Shown here: positions 11,255 through 23,400 of the stretch, in pieces
How positions within the stretch are numbered: the stretch's first letter is position 1
Layout: every line of letters begins with the position of its first letter
NCBI RefSeq assembly: GCF_000003815.2
Contig: NC_049979.1
Span: forward strand, 17,663,117 to 17,727,116
Length of the DNA: 64,000 nucleotides
Origin: Branchiostoma floridae
Taxonomy: Eukaryota; Chordata; Leptocardii; Amphioxiformes; Branchiostomatidae
Reading direction: 5' to 3'
The notes under the pieces: generated by a model
What the model was told of the DNA's origin: nothing
What the model saw: the letters and a program-made list of their open reading frames with translations, nothing else
Database searches by the model: none
Position numbers and translations under genes: made by a program

Positions 11255-14008
11255 TCAGTGGGGTTGGTTGCGTGAGCAGCCTGAGCCTGAGCAGCATTGG
11301 TCACCCTCCTGCTGTTTCTTGACTCCCAGAACTGTCTTCTTGCTGAGGATCTCATAGCAATACTCATCTGCCTCCATGGGGTCACACAGTCCGGGGTCTG
11401 TTTCATCCAGCTCAAACCTGTCAATCACAAAGCAAAAGTCACACTTAAAATAATTGTTGATGACTAAAACTCAAATTGCAGTTGTAAGACAGGATTGCGT
11501 TGTTCAGTATGACAAATATGGAGTATAGAAGTACATTTTAACTTCAATTCCACCAATCTTAAGAGACATTCATGCTTTTGTTGATTCTTCAAAGTATGTA
11601 ATTATAAAATTGGCTGGGTGGAATGAAGCCGACTATTACTCTGACTCTTTCAGATCAATACTGACTTTAGTGCCCTGAGGAAGAAGTCCCTGGATTCTGT
11701 GTTCATTTTGAAGACTGTGACCATCACCTTCAGCATTTGGGCCCTGAATAGCAAAAAGAAATAGTAAATATACACATACATCTAAAAGTATTTACATACA
11801 AAGAAGAAGAATGTTTTATATTGTGTAGTGAACAAAACTGCAAGTATTGTTATCTGCAAATTATGCCCAACTTACTTGTTAGCCAGGAGCTGTAAAATCT
11901 GCATCATGAACTTCCCAAGGCCTTTTCTTCGAGCTGTCTTGGTCAGCTGGATTTCATAGCTATCAAATAAAAATGGAAAAGCAGAATTATTACGGAGAAG
12001 GGAAGACATGTTTAAAATTCTATCTCAACTATAAGAATTGATATATGTTACATAACATTCTGTTTCACATCATCAATAAGGCTTTAGAAGGATGATAGCT
12101 GAGACATAATGATTTACAGGTTTTGACTTTTTCATTAAGTGGTGCTGTGATCANNNNNNNNNNNNNNNNNNNNNNNNNNNNNNNNNNNNNNNNNNNNNNN
12201 NNNNNNNNNNNNNNNNNNNNNNNNNNNNNNNNNNNNNNNNNNNNNNNNNNNNNTGAAGTGTGAGAAGGCAATGGGCTGGCCATCCTGGTCTCTGGCCACC
12301 AGGTACCAGGCCTTGTCTTCTGTCAGCTCCTCTTTTTTCAGACGATCATTCCAGCCCCAGTTACTCTCCTCATACCTGGCAAACACACACTTTGGTCACT
12401 GCTGTTATGTCATCATTACAACCATTATCATCAGAATCATCCTTTCTTCAATGTGTCTAAGTGTGCATATCTGTTAACTTTCAATGCAACTTTGGCTTTT
12501 ACTAGTACTTGGCAATACAAATAACATTTACATTTCAAGATATAAAAAAATTCAAAAAATTCTTGTGTCTGATGACCTACAATGTCTGCATGTTGTCCTT
12601 AGTAACGGAGAAGGCCCAGTCCACTGTGTCCTTGTCCAATTCAGCCACCTTTTTACACTCAATGGCCAGATTCAGCCTGTAAAACACCATTTGATTTTAA
12701 TTAGAACACAACATACTGAAATTACTTATACACATTTCTGGCCACACTAAATATCATGCAATTAAACAACGTAACAAGTTAGATCAAGGCCTATTCAAGG
12801 TAGAAGGTACAAATGTATAAAATACTTAACTGTACTGAGATACCTCCAGAGGTAAGTTCATTTTGAGTTCATGTATGTACTCACCCATTCCTTTCATATT
12901 TCTTGAATGGAGCCATTGTTGCCATTGGGTCTTCTTGCTACAAATGGAATGAAACAGCTTGCTCAGCTTAAGGACTTCCTACATTCAGAATCATGATTAA
13001 GGTCAAGCAAAAGCTAACCAATTGATTGAGTAATTCTAACAGCAATATAAACAAGAGAATTGGTCCAGTGAAACCCACTTCTGTCTTACCTTGTTTGCTG
13101 CCTCCACAAGAGTGAAGGAGGCTGCCAGCTTTGCCTGTTCCTGTAGAGAATTAAAAAAAAAATCAATTTCCAAAGGTATGTTATATGCGCAGAACTTTGT
13201 AATGTTACAAGATAACAAAAGCTCCTTTTTTTCTTTTTCATGCATTTAAAAACCTTGGCCTCAACAGAAGACATAGTAACTCTTGAACATGAAACTCACC
13301 TCCTTTCTCCTCTTCTTCTTTTCCTTTCCTTTATTTGATTTCCTCTGAAACAAAAAATAAATGTGAGTTTTAAACGTATTTGTGACTTGGTACTGTCTGT
13401 CCCTTTTACAAGCTAGAACAAACCTATCTTCAACCTCTTTTCTTCACCAGAAATAGTTCTTTTCAAAGGAAGATTAACCCTTCCATGTGTCTATAATATC
13501 CATATATAATATTGCAATTTCACCATATTTGATATCAATAATTGTGACCGACTTTGTTCAAGGCCTTTAACGTTACACATTGATCTATGACAGGGGCTAA
13601 TGGAAGGCTAGCCTGTCATTAAGAATCTTTCCCGCAATTAATAACAAGCTAATAATTAATTTGGTTTATAATAAACCAACTGGAAGTGTAAGTTGGTGAA
13701 GTCAACGTCAGCTCAAGGGAGGTTAACCTCATAATTTGATACCTACGTTAGTCAATAGTTCAATAAACGTTAGAGTTGTTTATAAACACACTGGTAAAGT
13801 GAAAGAAAATCTGTATTGAGCTTTTTCAGAACTCGATCGTGAAATTTTTATCATCTCTGATCCTGTGCCCCCCCCCCTCCCTCTGCCTGCCTCTTACTCG
13901 TCTGAACTGTACAAGAACACAACACCATTAAAGAAAAACCGCGACCAAATGAGAATCAGAATATAACAAACTGTTTCTTTGATATCACTATCGGAAACTT
14001 ACCCCCAT
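11255..14008 (-). CDS. NAA40: N-alpha-acetyltransferase 40 (NatD), interrupted by an assembly gap
   Basis: Acetylates the N-terminal serine of histones H4 and H2A; a GNAT-fold enzyme. Exons, in transcript order: 14008-14003 (MG only), 13344-13300, 13140-13090, 12937-12885, 12676-12581, 12375-12254 (runs into the gap), 11959-11876, 11743-11666, 11417-11255. The start [17 protein letters not shown] resembles the basic N terminus of NAA40. Diagnostic stretches are the [13 protein letters not shown] region, [28 protein letters not shown], and the acetyl-CoA loop [17 protein letters not shown] (Q/R-x-x-G-x-G/A type). About 12 residues between AFSHF and YEIQL fall in the N run. The estimated length is about 244 residues; human has 237. 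It ends [13 protein letters not shown], cysteine-rich like the vertebrate tail but different in sequence. Divergent from CATSPERG. Confidence 0.93.
12154..12253. other. Assembly gap of 100 N inside NAA40
   Basis: Exactly 100 N, the customary size for a gap of unknown length. It removes the 3' part of the NAA40 exon that starts at 12375 and its donor site. Confidence 0.99.
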
Positions 14009-14416
14009 TTTCGATCAGATATGAGCGTGGAAGACCTGCAAACTGGTTCGACCAGATACCAGGAGCACCTTTCTTTCCCGCGAAAAGTCTCAAATTGTTC
14101 AATCTCGCGAGATTTCACGAGGTTATGTTCCGACGGCATAGTTCATATTCCGAGATTGGGAGGTGATTTTATTGATGAATAAATGCCTTAATACCAACAA
14201 TAGAAAATAGTTGGAGTTAAATAGATAAACATGTGCTTAAAATAATATAGTTTTTCAATAATGAACTATAAAAACATGAATCAATTTTGCAAATGAACTT
14301 AAACAATAAACCTATTACCATATGAGAATCCCCCTCAGTGTAGTGTAAAGTTCCAGAAGTAGGGTTACTCGTGAAGGCTTATGGGATTGAATCTTCAGCC
14401 AGGCGGGAAGTTAAAA
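14009..14416. promoter_or_regulatory. Bidirectional promoter NAA40 / CATSPERG with TCTCGCGAGA
   Basis: The ATG of NAA40 (14008, - strand) and the preferred ATG of CATSPERG (14417, + strand) are about 410 bp apart and face away from each other. A perfect palindromic TCTCGCGAGA lies at 14103-14112, with CCCGCGAAAA just upstream. This motif is known from vertebrate CpG-type and bidirectional promoters and is bound by ZBTB33 (Kaiso)-type factors; its use here is inferred. No TATA box is evident for either gene. Confidence 0.65.
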
Positions 14417-17400
14417 ATGTCAAGCATGTTCCGAACGTTTGCCCTATGTTATTTTGTGTGCAACATTGTTTGTAGAACCATTTGTGCCTCAGACTTTAAG
14501 AAACTTCAATGGTGGGTAGATGAAATCCGATATAGTCACTTAGCGGAGAGCGTGGCTGTGCAGTCAAGTTCGCCTTTAGTTCCTGTTGGGAATGTTTGGA
14601 AAGACCTCGGTGTTCAAAATGTTGTCAGTGAACTTCAGGTAAGGCTAAGGTAAAATGGCACGGATAAAGTGTCGTTTTTGTAAGTGAAGAAAGGACAGGA
14701 TCTTAAAGCAAGCTGATTAGAATATCTAAATTGAGTCTTAATAGTTTTTGTTGGAGTTTCTCGATTAGGGTTGACATTTTTTTGCTGTATTATATTTTGT
14801 TTACTATCTAACTAATTTTCACATTTCATTCGTAATGATGATTTTTTTCTCATGCAGGATGACTATTCCTCATTTCCATATTGGTTGAGGATACAAGTGA
14901 AGCAGAATAACAAGGTAATCGTAATAACACTGAAGTGTTCCACGTCTCATCGGAAATGTACAAATATAATCTATGTAGTGATATATGAGGGTCTGCATGG
15001 GCAGTCTCGGCAACGATTTACGCTGAATTCAGAAGAACCCCCTACGTATTACGCTATAATGAAGATAAAAGACATAATGTGTTCCTGCGGTTCGTCATCT
15101 GAAACTGTTGCTCACTATCTGCCACACTGTCCTCTGTACCATTTTCCAACTTGCCCTTCCTTTCCGCAACTGCCCTTCCTTTCCTTGCCCTTCCTTCCTA
15201 CAAACTTACCAGAAATCACAAAATTCCATCCACAATGTCTCCAATTATATGCTATTGACCTACATATAGACCCATCACCCTATGGAATAACCAAAAAGAT
15301 AACCTTGGCAAAGGCAATAAATCTAAAAAATGTGAGTCTTAGCCTAGGTATTGGATAGCTGCAACAGTTGTAAGTTTACATAGAAACTGCAAAATCCTGA
15401 GTTTAACCAAATAAAGATACTGCCTTTATCCAATCAAACTGTTATTTTACTATTATAGAGGCTTACATGTGTATGACAACTAACTGTATGACAAAGTATT
15501 TCAATACCTGCACCCTCCATCTTGACAGGTTTCTCACAGTGCAGCTAGGTATCTTGCTCTACGTGGCATTACTCCAGTTGTAAGGTTCCTGCCCAGAGCA
15601 AGCCCCAGGGTGGACAACAGTTTACCCTCCGGCAGTATGGAGCTACATGGTGCACTCATTGATCAGGCTGGTATGACAGGAATGCAATTCATTGCTTCTA
15701 GATGTCACCACAGCATCTCATGTTTAGTGTCTTTCTGAAACTGTCATAGTAAGATTAATGTCCCATAAAAGCCATGTAACATGGATGCATATCTCTTTAC
15801 TTCACATCATTTTATGGTGAATATCATGTATCACTTAAGTGCCAAGGTACCAACAAAAAGCTAGACTGCCCTCCATACTGTTGTCAATCTGACCTTTCGA
15901 AAGACTGGGAAATTTGGGACCAACGATGTTGGGGGTATTTCTGGTATTGCTGCAATACAGGATGTTCTGTGATCAATCATCTCATCATGTTGGCCTATAT
16001 TATTGTTGCTTGTGTCATACAATGAACAACATAATTATTGTACTCGACACATTAGTTTGGACTTCAGTAGCTCTGCTTGAAATTTTATCCTCTAACTTTG
16101 TGTTTGTAACATCCTACTTTGATTTACCTCTCAGACTGGAAGGTGGACCATGATAACAGCAGCTGCTACTTTCTCTGTGAGCCAGCCTGGCTGGTGCCGT
16201 TACCTATGGACAACTATACCAGCTTACCAAGGGTGGAGGTGTTGGGCGGTGGAGATGCTGTTCTTATGAAAATGTTAAGGTAGTAGCACAACAACAAATT
16301 TAGCTTCAGTAAATCTAGAAAGTATCCAATAACTGACTGTCTCAACTCTTCGGGTGATCATTATATGATATTAATTCATCCTGTGACTGCAGAGCTATTT
16401 CTAAATTCTAGCTTCTAAAAACCCAGATGTCACAGTCTCTCTGTTATTTTGAACAGGTCAAAGATTCTACAACGTCATGCGACACTTTCTACTTTCAATT
16501 TCTCCCTTTTAAATTTATGTTTCTATTATATGTAGTTAATGGTGTGGAATATTTTTTGTTCTTGATCTAACTGGGTATAAATTACTTTTTTGATTATCTA
16601 CCCCACCTTCCATTATCCTTCCTTATTCACCCCTAATGAGCAACATGTTTCCTCAGTGAAGGTGTCCACATCCACCACTTCCACTCCCAGCTCCTGGAGT
16701 TTCCAGATGCCCTAGGAAACAAATCTGACCTGAGTGTCAGTGACCTTGCTACCTGGGATCCCTATCATGCTGTACACATCCCATTGTTGTCACCATCTAT
16801 CATAATGACAGGGTTTAGCAACTCAACCCTGGGTGTCTTCACATCAGATCAATTTGAAACACACAATGTCATCCAGGTACTGGTTATATAATCTACATGT
16901 ATGTTGATCTTGTTTTACTTTCCTTTGCAAAGATTCACAGATGCTGGAATGTGTTTGCATGTTGTCATTTTGACTATAACACAGAAGGAAATTTACATTT
17001 TCATATGACAGCAACACATTTTAATATGATTTTACAAATTTAATAGATCAGCTCCATTGGTATCTGATAGACTCTTTACTATCCAGTTTAGGATCCCAAG
17101 TAGACAAGAGACAAATCTGTGCTCAGGCTGGACTTCTGCACCACCTACCATCTTCAGTAACCTGATGTTTCCAGGCAGTTTCCTTCTGGCCACCTCTGCT
17201 GGGGTTGTTCAGTATCCTCTGGGGGAGTATGCTAACACAACTAAGTGTGTAAGTAAGCTGATTGGTCCAAGTGATCCTCTATCTGGAAGGTTCCAAGTGA
17301 TTGGGATTGGAGGTGAACCTGATAAAGGAGATGTTTTGGTGGCAGACATGACTGATTCCAAGTACCAGGCAATAGACTTTGTGGAATTAGTTGACCATAG

Positions 17401-20400
17401 GAACTTGTCTTACTGTGCTGTATTGGACAGGACTGGTGACTATTCAGCATGTACTTTAGTTGATGCTGCCATCAGTCCAGTGACCAACCAAACATTCCTT
17501 TTCTTGGTTCTAACAAATGACATGAATGCAGACAAACATTACCACGTAATGCAGTTCATTGGTGAGCCTGGTCAAGGCACATGGGAGGAACTGTCTGTTA
17601 TATCAGATAAGCTGCCACCTAAGTCACAGTTTGACCATTTCACATGGTTAACAAGTGATGTTCAGGACCAAGGACAGGACCAACTTACACTGACGGGCAT
17701 GTCCTTCTTGGGGATGGTGTCACAAGGCCTGTACCTGTGGGGCAGTGCTGTTTTGTACAGGTAAATCTACATGTTTATTGAAAATACTCAGTCTGTTTTA
17801 TTGTATATTACAGTGCACGATTGGTGCCTCAAATCAATGACACTATCACATTTGTGTGTTAGCCTGGGTATCAACCTCTTTAGCTACTATTGGCTTTATC
17901 TTTTTGCTTCTTTAGTGGGAAAGCAAGAAAAAGAGAATGCCAGTAGTAACTACGGAGAATGGCTAATGGGTGTGTCAAATGAGATCCTTGTTCTTGTCTC
18001 TCTCAGTGAAGATGCAGGAAGGACCTTGTGGTGGCTTCACACCTTCATGTCTAACTCTACTGTCACCCAGCTTGTACCGTCTGGAGATGGGGCTTTTGCC
18101 TTCCTCACCGATTCACAGGAGGTTATAGGTTTTATTACCTTTGTACAAGGCTAAATTTTAGCAGGGTGTTTCTTTGTGCACTTCATGTAGGTAATAGCAA
18201 CACAGTATTATCTTGAATGTTGATTCCCATGATTGTATATTTCTAAGATTGTAATTAAGACTGAAATATGCACTATATTGCTGATATTTATAATGTATGT
18301 CCAAATTTTGAAGTAAGAAAGTACAATATTTGTACTTTGAAATTTTTTTTCTCGTAAAATAAAGATTACAGAACGTTTGTATGTTACTTTACAACACCAC
18401 AACATAAAGACCCTTTTGATTATATTTCTATGCTGAGTTGAAAGAAGCCATATTTTCCTGACGAGCCTGTCTACCTGCTGTTGGCTTCTGTCCTTTCAGT
18501 TATGGTATGGGATGGCTGGCACCACTCGGCTCGTGAAGCTGAGACCCAGTGAGGGTTGGTCTTTGGCAGAGAGTTTTGGTGACCTGCAGATTCGCTGTCA
18601 CAACACCAGCACACTTGCCATATTCATGGATATCAATAGTGAACTCAGGGAGGTCTGTACTTCTTCTTTCTTAGATCATTTTTACATATAAATTTTTAGA
18701 TACGTGGACCAGTCTAAAAAATCATGAGAAACATTGTCAGCTCTTGGTTTTTTTTTGCAGTGTCAGTTTGCCCATAGCCTTTGTTTGAAGGTTAAGAGAA
18801 CCAGTTCACAAAGGCTTACTAGTGCCTGTTTCTCATGCAAACTAATGCATTGATAGAGGAGGCTGTTATTTGTTTTCTGTAAGGTCAGATGTATGTTAAA
18901 CACCATGTCTCCCTGCAGGTCCTGACCATAGTTACCAACAATAGTGTTCAGATATCCAGTCAGACCATCCCAGTCATAGACATTTTGCAGCATCAAACTT
19001 ACTTAACTGGAATTCAGAAAATGCGGACAGCTTTGGCAGGGTATGGATTCAATCAGAATATTAATTTAGAGGAGTTAATTTCTTTGGTTTATTTTTTGGA
19101 ATGTTTTATTCCCTGTCAGGATCAAAACAAGGGTCTCCTGTTTTTATACTGCTTCTCTTGGGATGACAATAATGTAATGGTTATTTTATTGCAGGCTAGA
19201 AAGTCAAGTTACTGAAAACCTTTGAAAGTTTCTGTTCAACAAAGCTTCATCACAAATTTTGAACTAACAGCTAACAATGTTCTGCCCCTGCTTCATGTAA
19301 TCCTGGATTCCATTGTTGACTTTCATGTTACGTTCTGTTTTTAACTTTGTCATAGAGCAAAGCAACATGGCAGGTTTTTGAATTGTGGATGCCAGGTTTT
19401 AACTACATGTATTATCATTTGCTAACATTTGGAAATCCTTGGCAACATACCTTGCAGAACGACAGATGTGGACAACTTCCCCGTCACCATTCCCCGCAGT
19501 TGCCCCTACTCCTTCATGCAGTTGGAAATACCAGACATCCAACACAACAGTGACATGAAAAAGTTTAACATCCGACCAGCACATATAAGTTATTCCCGAC
19601 CTGTTCATACGTCAGACTCCCTGGCTGTGTACTCTGGGATGGTACACTACATGACCCACTACAAACCACCTCAAGAATGGGTTAGTATGGAGGTACAATG
19701 TATTGGAATGGGCTGGAATTAATGATATATGGTATCAGCATACCAGGAGCATGATATCATGTCTTGCACGTCCAGTTTGTTTAATTATAGTTTTGGATTT
19801 CATACTCAAGTGCTTTTTTTAGCAGTACACAAATACACTAATTGTTCACGAATCATTTTCTATTTTGGAAAAAAAATGACGCAATTGTAACTCCTCCTCT
19901 GCTTCTGTGCATTAATTGCAGGCATACAGTCTTGCTGCTATTAATAATTTCCAGAACCTGCTGGCTGCTCATGAGAATGTGCAGGTATTAGTTCTTTCTT
20001 TTGTTGTTTAAACTGCAAGTGCTTTCAATACAAAAATTTTACTATGGCATAGTGTTACCTTTATTATGGCATTGTATTATAAACACATAATGTATAATTT
20101 GTTGGCAGGTCATTCAGAAAACAGACAGTATTTAGTTAACTTACCAGTTTTTGTTGCTGCTTGGTTCCTCATTAAGTGTAGGAAATTTAAACATTTATTT
20201 TGATGCATTACCATGTTCCTCTCTCCAGGATTACTATACATACATGTACTCAACACGGAACATAAAAGATGTGTTTCTCAGCCTGGAGGATTACCAGGAA
20301 GTAAGTGTTTGTTTTTTGCGCTATTGACTTAGTTTTGAGTGCTTAGATTCAATACATTTGTTTTTAAAATGTTGGAACACTTGCTATAGGAATCTTTTTA

Positions 20401-23400
20401 TTAATCTTAACCCTACAGCCGCACAGCAATGCCAGTGCCACACAATTTCCGCAGCATGTCTTCCTGGACACCAAAGCCTCCTTCATAGTCTACATCAGAA
20501 TGAATCTGCACCCTGCTCACCCCAAAGGTAATCAGTCTGTATTCTCTATACATGTACATCATCTATCATGTTGAACTTTACTTAAAAATGGACCCAATAG
20601 TCTTGTTTGATATGTTTTCCTGCTTGTTGCAGACACGGAGACATACGAGCACACATCCATGGATCATCTCCAGTTGTCAGTCTGGGTGTCTGAACCCACA
20701 CTCCTGGATGTCACCTCCAACAAGACAGTTTTCTACCATAACTCCTCTGTGCTCTATCAGGTAAGAAGGGGTTGAAGAACATTATTTGTCAAACTACAAA
20801 TACAAATTTATGCGTTCTTGATGTTGATGTTTCTGATCTGGGGACAAAAGACATTGCCCTGGTGAATGTTAGTTTAGTGCCTAAGACCATATCACAAATT
20901 AAAAAAGAATCTCCAATACACAGTTTCATGCAATATCCTGGCAAAGGAGTTTTTACAACAGCCATTAAAATATAGGACAAATGCTCAGCTGCCCCAGAAC
21001 ATTGGTAAATCTGTGTTGTAAATTCAAGATGCTGTCCGGTATGGTTACTACTTAAGTTATCGGGTAGCACTATTGATCAATCGTGTTTCAGTAAATAGAA
21101 CTGATGTGTCCTCCAGATTACTGTTGCAGACACAGGTGTGTACAAGCAGCAGCATCCTCCTGGAGAGAAGTTACAGGCTGTGTCTCTCCAAATGCAGGTT
21201 TGTTCACCAACCCAAGGCAGTGTTACATGCTGTGCTGTATGTAGTTGGCAAAATGCCCCATGTGTAGGCCCATTGCTGCACTACAGGGACAGTTCTGTTA
21301 ACTTGTGTGTGTTTTCAGCACCAAGGACAGGTATTGACAAAATGATTATTGCGGGAAGCCATCTTTTATTTCATCTTTGCATATTGTATCAGTTGACTTT
21401 TACATTACTGTTTACCATCTTGTCATTTACCTTCTTGTCATTACCTTCTTGTCATTCAAAATGGATACGACATTTCTTCCAATGTTGATCATTATGACAA
21501 CTTAGTTAAGTTTTCACACATGTTGTCTACAGCCTTGGAATGCACCCCTGAACTGTTTTCACCAGGAGAAAACACAGGTAACACACTGGAGAGGCAGCAT
21601 TATTAGCAATAAGCTATGTTCAAAGTGTGAAATTCTATGTTTGATAAGAGGTGTAAGTAAGTCATTTGTACAATTTATATTTGTTTATTATTATCATCAG
21701 TATTGCAAGGTAAATTACACCAGTTGAACTATATGGATGTAAGTTGATTTTATGTACCAGCATTTTGTATTTCTATTGCCAGTATAACTTGATATATTGA
21801 TATACATGTATTTGTTGTTTAGGGAGTGTTATCAACCAGAGTGATGCTGGGATGTCCCTTGTCAGTGAAGGTCCTGTTTGACTCAGCCACTTCCCTCCCA
21901 TACTCCATTACTAAGTACAGCTGTCGGCAGACTGATCCTGACATTCCCTGCTTCTACTTGAACAAAGGTGCATAAGCCATAGTTGATATCTATGGCACAT
22001 TAGCACCACACTACTGTTTTACCCTGATCTTATATAATGTATATGTAGAATACCAGTAATCTGTAAGCCATATGTTCTTTGAATGAGCTGTGTTGATTTG
22101 GCATCACCTGTTGATACTACAGACTGTTGATTTATCAGTGAACCCATCATTTTAAGAGCATACATTTACAGACCATATGATGAGCATCTATCATATTCAA
22201 CCAGGAGTAAGGATTAGATATAATCATCAGAAGTTTTAATGTTTGACATCTTTTTTTTTTTAGCCTTCAGACCATTCTTTAAGGTGAATGACCTTGTGAC
22301 AAGGACATCTGTTGAGTACAAGGGAAACTACACCCTACTGCTGATTGGTGGAGGATGGAATTCTCTCAGTAATGTTGAGATGTGGAGTCAGGAACAGGTT
22401 GAATTGTACAACCCTCACTTCAGGTAGATTCTGTGCTGTTAGGTTAGCTACTAATTAGTGTCAGCAATGAAAAGGCTTTAGAAACTTTACCGTGACTTTT
22501 ATTGGCCATTTTGGCATATCTAGAAAGTCATTATTATTCCTTTGTTGACAGGGAAGATGCTCCAGCCATGTGGTGGCCAGGGTCCAGTGTGCTAGCAACT
22601 GACAGGATTTTTAGCCAGAACCAAAATGTCATCAGGTCAGTTATTTTCCAATGAACCTTGTATTCCCTAGCTGTGGACTATACTATGTGCACAAAGGAAT
22701 ATCTATCCATTTTATGACAATGTGTTTGTGTGTAATTTTCTTGTTACAAATGCTTATAGAGTCTCTCCGTGGTGCTGAACTGTTGTCGCTACCAGGTTGC
22801 TGTGAGCCCAAATGTCAGGTCCAAACACTACCTATAAATAATGTATTGTGATTTGTTTGCATGATTTTACAATGTTTATCTTTGCCTCGATTATATTTGT
22901 TGTTCTCGTTTGGCAGCTGGATCTGGCCAATGGACTCTCCTTGGTGTCAACTGGTCCCAAACCTGGGAGCCGTACCTGAATACTACCTACTCTTCCGTTT
23001 TTCAAACAAGTATCCATATGCCCATTCTTATACATTGTTTCATCCCATGTTTGTTTTTTTCGTATATAATCATCATTCATATGGACCTGGATCATTACAA
23101 TTGTAGTTTAGTTATACCTGATTCTCACAATGTATTCCTAGATTATTGATGTACTCAAACTGAGTCAAAGTAGTATAGTAGCATAGCATATGGATATATT
23201 CAGTTTACTTCTATAGGCTGATTCTAACCTTTACCACACAACACTACCTCATGGAATTGCAGAACAGAGTACAAGTTAATTCTTTTCCTAATTTTAGTAC
23301 CTTGTATCAAAGTTTATGCTAATTGTGTGCAGTATTGCTTTGTGTATCATGCTTGATCTCTTTATTATTTATACAGGGGAGTTGACAGCTCCACCAACTG

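Noticed and set aside
13867-13879. Poly-C run near the NAA40 5' end as a regulatory or quadruplex element
   Set aside because: A single run in the intron after the first coding exon; four G-tracts with proper spacing are not present.
17887-17935. Hydrophobic run in CATSPERG exon 7 read as an internal membrane span
   Set aside because: The family is single-pass with one C-terminal span, and the exon border here is uncertain, so no internal membrane segment is claimed.
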